A DNA stretch of 35,817 bases. Source: Clostridia bacterium (GTDB lineage: Bacteria; Bacillota; Clostridia; Christensenellales; Aristaeellaceae). The position numbers were made by a program, and so were the translations under genes. The notes below the pieces were generated by a model that did not search any database, was not told the origin of the DNA, and worked only from the letters and a program-made list of their open reading frames with translations. The stretch spans positions 1 through 35,817 of the forward strand of contig JAFXVR010000070.1 in the NCBI GenBank assembly GCA_017534885.1. The letters run 5' to 3'. This document shows, piece after piece, positions 9,107 through 17,575 of this stretch (its first letter is position 1; every line of letters starts with the position of its first letter).

Positions 9107-9135
9107 TTGCGCCTGTTCCCTGATTATGTTACAAT
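9107..9135 (+). promoter_or_regulatory. Promoter of the ecf-truA operon
   Basis: TTGCGC (9107-9112) and an extended -10 TGTTACAAT (TACAAT at 9130-9135) with 17-base spacing. It excludes the ATG at 9081 as the ecfA1 start. No riboswitch-like leader fits in the short 5' region. Confidence 0.6.
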
Positions 9136-9167
9136 TATTTGGTACGCAAACCCATGGAGGAAACGTG

Positions 9168-10016
9168 ATGAGCGACACGGTACGGATTTCGGCAGCGGAT
9201 GTTGCCTATACTTATGAGGAAGACTCCAAGCCGGCCCTGAGCGGTATCAGCCTGGAAGCCAGGGCCGGTGAGTTTATCGCCGTGCTGGGGCATAACGGCT
9301 CCGGCAAGTCTACCCTGGCCAAGCTGCTCAACGCCCTGTATCTGCCCGACAGCGGCACTGTTCTGGTCTGCGGCATGAACACGGCTGATGAGGATCGCAT
9401 CTGGGACATCCGCCGGGAAGCCGGCATGATCTTCCAGAACCCTGACAACCAGATTGTGGCGACCGTGGTGCAGGAGGATGTGGCTTTCGGGCTGGAAAAC
9501 CTGGGCGTGCCCCATGACGAGATGGTCCGCCGAGTTGATGAAGCGCTGCAGGCGGTGCACATGACCAAGTATGCCGCTTCCGCACCCCACATGCTCTCCG
9601 GCGGACAGAAGCAGCGGGTGGCCATCGCGGGCATTTTAGCCATGCAGCCCTCCTGCATCATCGCCGATGAGGCTACCGCCATGCTGGATCCGGCCGGACG
9701 CCGGGATGTGCTGGAGACTGTGCGCAAGCTGAATACCGAGAAGGGCATCACGGTCATCTGGATCACCCATTACATGGAGGAGGCCGCCACGGCGGATCGT
9801 GTGATTGTGGTGTCTGACGGGGAGATCGCCCTGCAGGGCACTCCCCGGGAAGTATTCCAGCAGGTAGAGACTCTGCGGAAGCTGCACCTGGACGTGCCGC
9901 GCATGACTGCCCTCGCCCATGACCTGCGGGAAAAGGGCTTTGACATCCGGGCGGATGTGCTGACGGTTGAGGAGATGGCGGAGGAGGTGGCCAGGCGCTT
10001 ATGTCCATCGAACTGA
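9168..10016 (+). CDS. ecfA1: ECF transporter ATPase EcfA1
   Basis: 282 residues from the ATG at 9168, which has GGAGG seven bases upstream. Walker A GHNGSGKST is at residues 41-49. Then come the Q-loop FQNPDNQ, the signature LSGGQKQRVAIAG, Walker B IIADEATAMLDP (Glu replaced by the usual EcfA1 arrangement DEA) and the switch His in ITHYMEE. EcfA1 and EcfA2 form the ATPase pair of the energy-coupling-factor importer, which takes up vitamins and metal ions through exchangeable S components. The gene overlaps ecfA2 by 16 nt, suggesting translational coupling. No S-component gene is nearby, so this is probably a group II module serving several S components. Confidence 0.95.
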   Translation: MSDTVRISAADVAYTYEEDSKPALSGISLEARAGEFIAVLGHNGSGKSTLAKLLNALYLPDSGTVLVCGMNTADEDRIWDIRREAGMIFQNPDNQIVATVVQEDVAFGLENLGVPHDEMVRRVDEALQAVHMTKYAASAPHMLSGGQKQRVAIAGILAMQPSCIIADEATAMLDPAGRRDVLETVRKLNTEKGITVIWITHYMEEAATADRVIVVSDGEIALQGTPREVFQQVETLRKLHLDVPRMTALAHDLREKGFDIRADVLTVEEMAEEVARRLCPSN

Positions 10017-10861
10017 GGGATGTCACTTACACCTATTCGGAAGGCAGCGCCTTTCAGTCCACCGCGCTGAAGAATGTCAATCTCACCATCCATGACGGCG
10101 AATTCATCGCGCTTGTGGGGCATACAGGCTGTGGCAAGTCCACCCTGGTGCAGCACCTGAACGGTCTGCTCAAGCCTTCCTCCGGCCAGGTGCTCATCGA
10201 CGGACAGGATCTGCACGGGGAGAATGTGGACCGCCGGAAGCTCCGCCAGCAGGTGGGTCTGGTGTTCCAGTATCCGGAGTATCAGCTTTTTGAGGAAACA
10301 GTAGCCAGGGATATCGCCTTCGGCCCCAGAAATCAGGGACTGAGCGACAGCGAGATCGACAGCCGCGTCCACCGGGCCATGGCGCATATGCATCTGAACT
10401 ACGACACCCTGTCCCAGCGCAGTCCCTTCGAGCTCTCCGGCGGACAGATGCGGCGGGTGGCCATCGCGGGTGTTTTGGCTATGGAGCCCAAGGTGCTGGT
10501 GCTGGATGAACCCACCGCCGGATTGGATCCCCGGGGCCGCGACCGCATTCTCGGCATTGTGAAAGAACTGCACCGCAGCGGCACCACCGTGGTGATGGTC
10601 AGCCACAGCATGGATGATGTCGCCCCCCTGGCCACGCGCATTGTGGTGATGAGCCAGGGCGAGATCGCGGCCAGCGGTGCGCCCAGGGAGATCTTCCGTC
10701 AGCGCGCGCTGATGGAGTCTATCGGACTGGGTGTGCCCGAGGCGGCGCGGCTGAACCAGGCGCTCAGGGAGAAAGGCCTTGACCTGCCTGAGGCGCTCTA
10801 CACCCAGGAGGAACTGCTGACGCACTTGCTGCGCCTGGGAAAGGAGGCGGGACTGTGCTGA
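10001..10861 (+). CDS. ecfA2: ECF transporter ATPase EcfA2
   Basis: 286 residues, starting inside the end of ecfA1. Walker A GHTGCGKST, the Q-loop FQYPEYQ, the signature LSGGQMRRVAIAG, Walker B VLVLDEPTAGLDP and the H-loop VSHSMDD are all intact. The characteristic C-terminal extension after the ATPase core is present, and dimerises ECF ATPases in known structures. With EcfA1 it powers EcfT and the S components at the membrane. Its stop overlaps the GTG start of ecfT by 7 nt. Confidence 0.95.
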   Translation: MSIELRDVTYTYSEGSAFQSTALKNVNLTIHDGEFIALVGHTGCGKSTLVQHLNGLLKPSSGQVLIDGQDLHGENVDRRKLRQQVGLVFQYPEYQLFEETVARDIAFGPRNQGLSDSEIDSRVHRAMAHMHLNYDTLSQRSPFELSGGQMRRVAIAGVLAMEPKVLVLDEPTAGLDPRGRDRILGIVKELHRSGTTVVMVSHSMDDVAPLATRIVVMSQGEIAASGAPREIFRQRALMESIGLGVPEAARLNQALREKGLDLPEALYTQEELLTHLLRLGKEAGLC

Positions 10862-11673
10862 AGGACATCACCTTGGGGCAGTATTATCCGGTGGACAGCC
10901 CGGTGCACCGCCTGGATCCCCGCATCAAGATTGTGCTGACGATTGCCATGATCGTGGCGGTCTTTCTGGTGCACTCGCTGATTGGCTACGGCCTTATTCT
11001 CATCTTTCTGTTTATCACCTCGTCCCTTGCCCGCATTCCTTTCAAAACCCTGGCCAAGGGTGTCAAGCCGCTGCGCTTCATTCTGGCGCTGACCTTCCTG
11101 CTCAACCTGTTCTTCACCACCACCGGTCAGGTGCTGTTCAGCTGGCAGTTCCTGACGGTCACCGACGACGGCCTGCACCAGGCGGTGCATTTCTCTCTGC
11201 GGCTGGTGTTTCTGGTCATCAGCACCTCCCTGCTGACGCTGACCACCTCGCCCATCATGCTCTCGGACGGCCTTGAGCTGCTGCTCTCGCCGCTGAAGGT
11301 CATCCATTTCCCGGCGCACGAGCTGGCCATGATGATGTCCATCGCCCTGCGCTTCATCCCCACACTGCTGGAGGAAACGGACAAAATCATGAAGGCCCAG
11401 ATGGCCCGCGGCGCGGACTTTGAGTCCGGCAATCTGATTGCCCGGGCCAAGGCCATGATCCCCCTGCTGGTACCGCTCTTTGTCAGCGCCTTCCGCCGGG
11501 CGGGCGATCTGGCCATGGCCATGGAATCCCGCTGCTATCACGGCGGTGAAGGCCGCACGCGGCTGCGGGTGCTGAAGGTGACGCGCAATGACTGGATCGC
11601 CTGCCTCTGTGTGGCCGGGCTGATCGCGCTGATTGTGGCGGAAGGTCTGCTGATCCCGGAGGGCTGGCTGTGA
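10855..11673 (+). CDS. ecfT: ECF transporter transmembrane component EcfT
   Basis: 272 residues, starting at GTG (10855) with AAGGAGG seven bases upstream. Several hydrophobic helices are visible (for example IKIVLTIAMIVAVFLVHSLI, and a last one near residues 244-262). The cytoplasmic coupling motifs are QMARGADF and AMESRCYHGGEGRTR; the second has Cys where Gly is common, a variant I believe occurs in other Firmicutes EcfT proteins. The protein scaffolds the S component and converts ATPase motion into substrate release. It overlaps truA by GTGA. Confidence 0.93.
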   Translation: MLKDITLGQYYPVDSPVHRLDPRIKIVLTIAMIVAVFLVHSLIGYGLILIFLFITSSLARIPFKTLAKGVKPLRFILALTFLLNLFFTTTGQVLFSWQFLTVTDDGLHQAVHFSLRLVFLVISTSLLTLTTSPIMLSDGLELLLSPLKVIHFPAHELAMMMSIALRFIPTLLEETDKIMKAQMARGADFESGNLIARAKAMIPLLVPLFVSAFRRAGDLAMAMESRCYHGGEGRTRLRVLKVTRNDWIACLCVAGLIALIVAEGLLIPEGWL

Positions 11674-12464
11674 AACGCATCCTGCTGACGGTGGAGTACG
11701 ACGGCACAGCCTACGCGGGCTGGCAGCGGCAGCTGAACGGGCTGGCGGTGCAGCAGGTACTGGAGGAGGCTCTCGAAAGGGCGTGCGGAGCGCCCATCCG
11801 GGTGACCGGAGCCAGCCGAACCGACGCCGGGGTGCACGCCCTGGCTCAAGCGGTACACTTTGATACGGACAGCTCCATTCCGCCGGAGAAGTATCCCTTT
11901 GTGCTGAACACCATGCTGCCGCCGGACATCCGGGTGCACACAGGCCGGGAAGTGCCCGCCGGCTTTCACGCCCGCTTTCTCTCCGCCGGAAAGACCTATA
12001 CCTACCGCATCCTCAACAGCCGCCATGGCAGCGCCATCCGCCGGCTCAACCACGCGCATGTGCCCGTTCCCCTGAATCTTGACCCCATGCAAAGCGCTGC
12101 GTCCAGCCTGACTGGCACCCACGATTTCGCGGCTTTCCAGGCCAGCGGCGGGACGGCGAAGACCACGGTGCGCACGATCCATCAGGCGGCGCTGACCCGG
12201 GAGGGAGACAGCCTGACGCTGGTGATCTCCGGCAACGCCTTCCTGTACAATATGGTGCGCATCATTGCAGGCACGCTGATTGACATCGGCCATGGCCGCC
12301 TGGGCGAGGGCGCTTTCCTGAACGCCTTTGCGACCCTCGACCGGCTGGCGCTCGGCCCGACGGCTCCGGCACATGGGCTGGAGCTGACCGAGGTGCGCTA
12401 CCCGGACGCCGCCTTCACCGACCCGGAAAGCCTGCGCTGGCATCAGCCTGAAGCGGACGACTGA
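11670..12464 (+). CDS. truA: tRNA pseudouridine(38-40) synthase TruA
   Basis: 264 residues, GTG start overlapping the ecfT stop. The catalytic Asp is D52 in SRTDAGVHA. YDGTAYAGWQRQ at the N-terminus and FLYNMVRIIAGTL near residue 190 are classical TruA blocks. The enzyme isomerises uridines 38-40 of the tRNA anticodon arm. In many Firmicutes truA follows ecfT and precedes rplM-rpsI. Here the ribosomal protein genes are missing and a flavoprotein gene follows after 23 nt. Confidence 0.95.
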   Translation: MKRILLTVEYDGTAYAGWQRQLNGLAVQQVLEEALERACGAPIRVTGASRTDAGVHALAQAVHFDTDSSIPPEKYPFVLNTMLPPDIRVHTGREVPAGFHARFLSAGKTYTYRILNSRHGSAIRRLNHAHVPVPLNLDPMQSAASSLTGTHDFAAFQASGGTAKTTVRTIHQAALTREGDSLTLVISGNAFLYNMVRIIAGTLIDIGHGRLGEGAFLNAFATLDRLALGPTAPAHGLELTEVRYPDAAFTDPESLRWHQPEADD

Positions 12465-12487
12465 CCGCGCAAACAGAAAGGACGAGC

Positions 12488-14086
12488 ATGCTTCGCCTGA
12501 CAAACCTGTCCCTTCCCCTGGATTATGACCGCGAAGCCCTGCGAAAGGCAGTGCTGAACCGGCTGCGGGTGCCGCCAAAGCAGCTCCGCAGCCTCAAGCT
12601 TCACCGTCGCTCCATCGACGCCCGGGATAAGCGCGATATCCACTTCAACCTCTCCGTGGACGTGACTCTTGCGGACGAAAGCGGTGTCCGGCGCAGGCTG
12701 AAGGCAGCGCAGGCTCAGCCTGTAAGTCCGGAGAAACTCCCCACTCTGCCCCCCTGCCGCTTTGAACAGCCGCCCGTTGTGGTCGGCGCAGGCCCGGCAG
12801 GTCTCTTTGCGGCGCTGACCCTGGCCCGCGCCGGCGCAAAACCTGTCCTGATTGAGCGGGGACGGCCGGTGGAGGAGCGGATGGCCGATGTCGCCGCGAT
12901 GCGGGAAACGGGCGTCCTCAACCCGGAGAGCAACGTCCAGTTCGGCGAGGGCGGCGCGGGCACCTTCTCCGATGGCAAGCTGAACACGGGCATCAAATCG
13001 CCGTGGAGCCGCTTTGTGCTGGAAACCTTTGTGGCCTGCGGCGGCCCGGAAGACATCCTGATCGACCAGCTGCCCCATATCGGCACCGACCGGCTGCGGC
13101 AGGTGGTCGCGGCCATGCGCCGGGAGATCATCGCCGCGGGCGGAACCGTGCGCTTCTCCACACGCCTGACCAGCTTGCTGCTGAAGGGCAGCAGAGTGAC
13201 CGGCCTTCAGCTTAAGGCGCCTGAAGGCGAGGCAGAGTTGCAGACGGACGCGGTACTGCTGTGCATCGGCCACAGCGCCCGCGATACCGCACAGCGTCTG
13301 TTCAATCAGGGTGTGCGCATGGTGGCGAAACCCTTCGCCATGGGCGTGCGCATCGAACACCTGCAGAGCGCTGTCAACCAGGCGCAGTATGGCACGATGG
13401 CCGGGCATCCTGTCCTTGGTGCAGCCCCCTACAAGCTGCATGTGCCCACAGCGGACGGGCGCGGCGTCTATACCTTCTGCATGTGTCCCGGCGGTGAGGT
13501 GGTCGCGGCCGCTTCCCAGCCGGGCGGTGTGGTGACCAACGGCATGAGCAACTATGCCCGGGATGGGATCAACGCCAACGCAGCTCTGCTGGTGGGCGTG
13601 CGGCCTGAGGACTTCGGCGACGATCATCCGCTCTCCGGCTTTGTGCTGCAGCGCTCTCTGGAGCAGGCAGCCTTCCGGGCAGGCGGCGGGGATTTCCGGG
13701 CCCCGGCCCAGCGGGTGGAGGACTTCCTGGCGAGCCGGCCCAGTACGGGCTTCGGGGATGTGCTGCCCAGCTACTGTCCGGGCGTCACCCCCTGTGACCT
13801 GCACAGCTTCCTGCCGGAGTATATCACCGGCAACCTGGCCTTTGGCCTGCGGCGCATGGATCAGCAGCTGAAAGGCTTTGCTCATCCCGACGCAGTGCTG
13901 ACGGGCATCGAGTCCCGCTCCTCCTCGCCGGTTCGCCTGCCCCGGGGCGCGGACTGCCAGGCGGAAGGACTGGACGGCCTCTTCCCGGCCGGTGAAGGCG
14001 CGGGTTATGCCGGCGGAATCGTCAGCGCCGCGGTGGACGGCATCCGGGCCGCCATCGCCGCCATGGAGAGGAGTGTATTGCTGTGA
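12488..14086 (+). CDS. FAD-dependent dehydrogenase (COG2509 family)
   Basis: 532 residues, start preceded by AAAGGA. A small N-terminal domain of about 90 residues (MLRLTNLSLPL, then VPPKQLRSLKLHRRSIDAR) is typical of this uncharacterised family. The FAD-binding Rossmann motif VVVGAGPAGLFAAL follows near residue 97. FGEGGAGTFSDGKLNT near residue 155 is the family signature, and the C-terminal GLFPAGEGAGYAGGI motif closes the FAD site. It should be a soluble flavoprotein oxidoreductase; the substrate is unknown. Its stop overlaps the GTG start of the next gene. Confidence 0.88.
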   Translation: MLRLTNLSLPLDYDREALRKAVLNRLRVPPKQLRSLKLHRRSIDARDKRDIHFNLSVDVTLADESGVRRRLKAAQAQPVSPEKLPTLPPCRFEQPPVVVGAGPAGLFAALTLARAGAKPVLIERGRPVEERMADVAAMRETGVLNPESNVQFGEGGAGTFSDGKLNTGIKSPWSRFVLETFVACGGPEDILIDQLPHIGTDRLRQVVAAMRREIIAAGGTVRFSTRLTSLLLKGSRVTGLQLKAPEGEAELQTDAVLLCIGHSARDTAQRLFNQGVRMVAKPFAMGVRIEHLQSAVNQAQYGTMAGHPVLGAAPYKLHVPTADGRGVYTFCMCPGGEVVAAASQPGGVVTNGMSNYARDGINANAALLVGVRPEDFGDDHPLSGFVLQRSLEQAAFRAGGGDFRAPAQRVEDFLASRPSTGFGDVLPSYCPGVTPCDLHSFLPEYITGNLAFGLRRMDQQLKGFAHPDAVLTGIESRSSSPVRLPRGADCQAEGLDGLFPAGEGAGYAGGIVSAAVDGIRAAIAAMERSVLL

Positions 14087-14748
14087 TTCGCGGAGTCTGC
14101 TTTGATATGGACGGTGTGCTCTTCGACACCGAGCGCCTGGGCAGCCGCATCATGTGCGTCGCCGCCTCCCTTCAGGGGGAGGAAATGACGGACAGGCATT
14201 GGCGCGCCCTCATCGGCAGTACCATGCAGCAGACCGTGGCACAGCTAAACGTCTGGTTTCCCCGGCTGGACGCGGAGCAGTTCATCCGCGACTGGAAGCG
14301 GGAACAGCTGGACTGGGTCAGCCGGAACGGTGTTCCCCTGAAACCCGGCGCGGCTGAAGCCCTCGAAACTCTTCAGGCTGAGGGCATCCGCCTGTCCCTG
14401 TGCACCTCCAACGATCCGGATGTGGTGGAGACCTATCTGCGGCTGACAGGCTGGGAGCACACCTTTCGGCCGGTGGTCACCAGGCTGATGATTGACCGGC
14501 CCAAGCCCGCCCCGGACTGCTATCTGAAAGCCGCGGCGCTCATGGGGCTCACGCCCGGTGAATGCGCAGGGGTGGAGGACTCCCCCACCGGCATTCAGGC
14601 TGTACGCGCCGCCGGAATGCTCAGCGTCATGATCCCGGACGTTATCCCGTATACCGAGTCCATTCAGCCGGCCATCGACCATCTCTTGCCTGACCTGCAT
14701 GCCTTCATGCGCCTGATCAGTGAAATCAATCATCCGTCTGACTTTTGA
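14083..14748 (+). CDS. HAD-family phosphatase, beta-phosphoglucomutase-like
   Basis: 221 residues, starting at GTG within the preceding stop (GTGA). Motif I is DMDGVLFDTE, with nucleophile D8 and acid/base D10. Motif II is the Ser/Thr in CTSN, motif III the Lys in RPKPAPDCY and motif IV GVEDSPTG. The helical cap between motifs I and II places it in subfamily I. Members dephosphorylate small sugar phosphates, nucleotides or similar metabolites, or isomerise phosphoglucose; the sequence does not say which. Co-transcription with the flavoprotein and pepT is likely. Confidence 0.87.
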   Translation: MIRGVCFDMDGVLFDTERLGSRIMCVAASLQGEEMTDRHWRALIGSTMQQTVAQLNVWFPRLDAEQFIRDWKREQLDWVSRNGVPLKPGAAEALETLQAEGIRLSLCTSNDPDVVETYLRLTGWEHTFRPVVTRLMIDRPKPAPDCYLKAAALMGLTPGECAGVEDSPTGIQAVRAAGMLSVMIPDVIPYTESIQPAIDHLLPDLHAFMRLISEINHPSDF

Positions 14749-14761
14749 CAGGAGGTTTGCC

Positions 14762-15964
14762 ATGAGCACCGTCAAGGAGAAGTTCCTGCGCTATATCCAG
14801 ATCGAGAGCACTTCTGATGAAGCCTGCCCCGAGTGCCCCTCCACCCCCGGCCAGTGGAATGTCGCCCGGCAGCTGGTGGCTGAACTGCAGGCTATGGGCG
14901 TTGCGGACGCCCGGGTGGACGGAAACTGCTATGTCTATGGCACGATTCCCGCCAAGGGCGACCATCCCGAGCGCATCGGCCTGATCGCCCACATGGACAC
15001 CTCTGACGCGGTGAAGGGCGCGACGCATCCCCAGGTGATTCCCTGCTACGAGGGCGGGCCCATCACCCTTCTAAACGGCGTGATTATCGACGGTTTTGAC
15101 TTTCTCCCTTCCCTGGCGGGCCAGGAGCTGATCGTCACCGACGGCACCAGTGTGCTGGGGGCGGACGACAAGGCCGGTGTGGCGGAAATCATGCAGCTGG
15201 CCCAGATCCTGACCGCGCCGGACGCGCCGGAGCATTGCACCGTCTGCATCGGCTTCACCCCGGACGAGGAAATTGGGCGCGGCGCCGACCTGTTTGACAT
15301 TCCGGGCTTCAGCGCGGACTGGGCCTACACCGTGGACGGCGGCGCCCTGGGCGAGCTGGAGTACGAGAATTTCAACGCCGCCTCCTGCAGGGTGACGGTG
15401 CGGGGCGTCAACATTCATCCGGGCTCGGCCAAGAATCAGATGAAGAACGCTGCCCTGATCGCCATGGAGTGGAACAGTCTGCTGCCGCCCGCTGAGATTC
15501 CCGCCCACACCGAGAAGTATGAAGGCTTCTTTCACCTTTCCTCCATGGAGGGAGATGAGGAGAACGCCACGCTGAAGTACATCATCCGCGACCACAGCAA
15601 ACAGCGCTTTGAGGAGCGCAAGGAAACCTGCCGCCGGATTACGGCCTTTATCAACGCCCGCTATGGCGAGGACACCGTGCATTGTGAGATCAATGACAGC
15701 TATTACAACATGCGCGAGGTGCTGGAGCAGCGCATGGATATTGTGGACCGCGCCGCCGCCGCCTTTGAAAGTGCCGGTGTGAAGCCTGTCCGGCAGCCCA
15801 TCCGCGGCGGCACGGACGGCGCAAGGCTCTCCTACATGGGCTTGCTCTGTCCCAATCTCTCCACCGGCGGCTACAACTTCCACGGACGCAAAGAGCTGAT
15901 TCCCGTCCCCGCCATGGAAAAGATGGTAGAGGTGCTGCTCTGCCTGGTCGGCGCGCAGCAATAA
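14762..15964 (+). CDS. pepT: Peptidase T (tripeptide aminopeptidase)
   Basis: 400 residues from the ATG at 14762, with AGGAGG six bases upstream; an in-frame ATG at 14720 lies inside the preceding gene and lacks such a site. M20 metallopeptidase ligands are visible: H77 and D79 in IAHMDTSD, the bridging Asp in GADDKAG, the catalytic and ligand Glu pair in TPDEEIGRG, and a late His in GYNFHGRKE. GGTDGARLSYMG is a PepT family block. The enzyme is a cytoplasmic dizinc exopeptidase that removes the N-terminal residue of tripeptides. Length matches the family (about 405). Confidence 0.95.
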   Translation: MSTVKEKFLRYIQIESTSDEACPECPSTPGQWNVARQLVAELQAMGVADARVDGNCYVYGTIPAKGDHPERIGLIAHMDTSDAVKGATHPQVIPCYEGGPITLLNGVIIDGFDFLPSLAGQELIVTDGTSVLGADDKAGVAEIMQLAQILTAPDAPEHCTVCIGFTPDEEIGRGADLFDIPGFSADWAYTVDGGALGELEYENFNAASCRVTVRGVNIHPGSAKNQMKNAALIAMEWNSLLPPAEIPAHTEKYEGFFHLSSMEGDEENATLKYIIRDHSKQRFEERKETCRRITAFINARYGEDTVHCEINDSYYNMREVLEQRMDIVDRAAAAFESAGVKPVRQPIRGGTDGARLSYMGLLCPNLSTGGYNFHGRKELIPVPAMEKMVEVLLCLVGAQQ

Positions 15965-16006
15965 TGCGCTCCCGGCGTTCTCAGGCCAAAGAAACAGGAG
16001 GTTGCC

Positions 16007-16783
16007 ATGAAGTATCATATTGATACCATCCCTGTGTGGGATGCCCTGAAGCTGGACAGCGAATGTCCGCTCTGCGCTCTGCGGCGCAAAACGGAGCTGG
16101 GCGAGGCGGAGCGTTATCTCGGCGCCTCGGTGATGGAGCCGGACACGCGCATCCAGGTGAACAAGCTGGGCTTCTGCCCGCAGCATCACGCCATGCTCTT
16201 TGGCATGAGCAACCGGCTTGGTCATGCGCTGATGCTGGAATCCCACACCGCAGAAACCCGTCAACGCATCCGCAAAACCTGTGATGACCTCAACAAGGCC
16301 GCCAAAGCCTGGGCGGAGGCTCCTCTGGGCAAGATGAGCCGGGCAGGAAGAGGGGCCTCCGAAAGGCTGGATCAGGTGACGGCGGAGATGACCAAAGAGG
16401 TCTCCTCCTGCATCATGTGCGATTCCATCCATGAGAACATGGAGCGCTACCTGCACACCTTCTTCCACCTGTATCAGAACGATACCGAGTTCCGCAAGCG
16501 CTTTTCCCAGAGCAAGGGCGTGTGTCTGCCGCATCTGGCCGATCTGGTGCGCACAGGCCGGGAGGAGCTGTCGCCCAAGGAGTTCGCCCCCTTCTGCGAG
16601 CTGCTGACCAGCCTGACCAACAGCAACCTGGACCGGATCCAGGAGGATGTCTCCTGGTTCATCAAGAAGTTTGATTACCGCTACAGCGCCGAGCCCTGGA
16701 AAAACAGCCAGGACGCCGTGCCGCGCACCGTCAACAAGCTGCGGGGCTGGTGTGTGGGCGATGAACCCAATCCGAAGGAATAA
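16007..16783 (+). CDS. DUF6062-like protein with two CxxC/CxxH modules
   Basis: 258 residues; ATG preceded by CAGGAGG five bases upstream. I recognise it as like the DUF6062 proteins of Clostridia, whose function is unknown. Two cysteine modules are spaced alike: C20-x2-C23-x33-C57-x2-H60 and C135-x2-C138-x34-C173-x2-H176. Each also has ERYL shortly after the CxxC. This points to an internal duplication of a zinc-binding unit. There is no signal peptide or membrane helix, so it should be cytoplasmic. It sits 42 nt after pepT and 51 nt before the sirtuin gene. Confidence 0.75.
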   Translation: MKYHIDTIPVWDALKLDSECPLCALRRKTELGEAERYLGASVMEPDTRIQVNKLGFCPQHHAMLFGMSNRLGHALMLESHTAETRQRIRKTCDDLNKAAKAWAEAPLGKMSRAGRGASERLDQVTAEMTKEVSSCIMCDSIHENMERYLHTFFHLYQNDTEFRKRFSQSKGVCLPHLADLVRTGREELSPKEFAPFCELLTSLTNSNLDRIQEDVSWFIKKFDYRYSAEPWKNSQDAVPRTVNKLRGWCVGDEPNPKE

Positions 16784-16834
16784 GCATCCGCAGCGCATAA
16801 GAATGCTGGATCCAAGTGAGAAGGGGGCTTTTGA

Positions 16835-17575
16835 ATGACCCTGCAGGAAATGATCAATGAGAGCCGGCGCATCGTATTCTTCGGCGGCGCAGGCGTCTCC
16901 ACGGAGAGCGGCATCCCGGATTTCCGCAGTGTGGACGGGCTCTATCATGAGCAGTGGCCCTGGCCGCCGGAGACCATCCTCAGCCGCAGCTTCTTTGATG
17001 AGCGCCCGGAGGATTTCTACCGCTTTTACCGCGCCAAGATGCTCCCGCTGGAAGCCAAGCCCAACGCGGCGCATTTGAAGCTGGCGGAACTGGAGAAGGC
17101 GGGCCGACTGACCTCTGTCGTTACCCAGAACATCGACGGCCTGCACACCAAGGCCGGGAGCCACCGGGTCTGGGAACTGCACGGCTCGGTGTGGCGCAAC
17201 TACTGCATGCGCTGCGGCAAGGCCTATGGGCCGGAGTACATCCGGGACAGCAAGGGCGTGCCGAAATGCGAATGCGGCGGCATCATCAAGCCCGATGTGG
17301 TGCTCTATGAGGAGGGCCTGGATGAGGACGTGCTGTCCGGGGCGGTGCACGACCTGCGCAGAGCGGACATGGTGATCGTAGCTGGCACAAGCCTCACGGT
17401 GTACCCCGCGGCAGGCCTGCTGCGCTATTTCAACGGCCGGCATCTGGTGCTCATCAACCGCGACCCCACGCCCATGGATCATCTGGCGGAGCTGGTGCTG
17501 CACGAGAAGGTAGGCCAGGTGCTGTCCAGCATCAAGGTCACCGCGCCTGAGGAGGATTCCGATGCTGACGCCTGA
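16835..17575 (+). CDS. NAD-dependent protein deacylase (sirtuin)
   Basis: 246 residues; ATG preceded by AAGGGGG at 7-base spacing. Class III deacylase motifs are [15 protein letters not shown] at 17-31, TQNIDGLH at 97-104, catalytic H116 in ELHGS and [10 protein letters not shown] near 180. Zinc ligands are C124-x2-C127 and C145-x-C147; the second pair is CxC rather than the usual CxxC. The enzyme removes acyl groups from lysine using NAD, releasing nicotinamide and O-acyl-ADP-ribose. The next gene starts inside its 3' end, so the two are probably translationally coupled. Confidence 0.93.
   Translation: MTLQEMINESRRIVFFGGAGVSTESGIPDFRSVDGLYHEQWPWPPETILSRSFFDERPEDFYRFYRAKMLPLEAKPNAAHLKLAELEKAGRLTSVVTQNIDGLHTKAGSHRVWELHGSVWRNYCMRCGKAYGPEYIRDSKGVPKCECGGIIKPDVVLYEEGLDEDVLSGAVHDLRRADMVIVAGTSLTVYPAAGLLRYFNGRHLVLINRDPTPMDHLAELVLHEKVGQVLSSIKVTAPEEDSDADA

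Noticed and set aside
8966..9217. 83-residue plus-strand frame before ecfA1
   Set aside because: It overlaps the clpB terminator and the ecfA1 promoter and start, with no ribosome binding site or recognisable sequence.
12443..13885. 480-residue minus-strand frame
   Set aside because: Antisense to the COG2509 flavoprotein gene; no recognisable domain and no ribosome binding site.
5207..17575. PARG and sirtuin as one ADP-ribose signalling system
   Set aside because: They are 11 kb apart, on different strands and in separate transcription units, with no ADP-ribosyltransferase between them.
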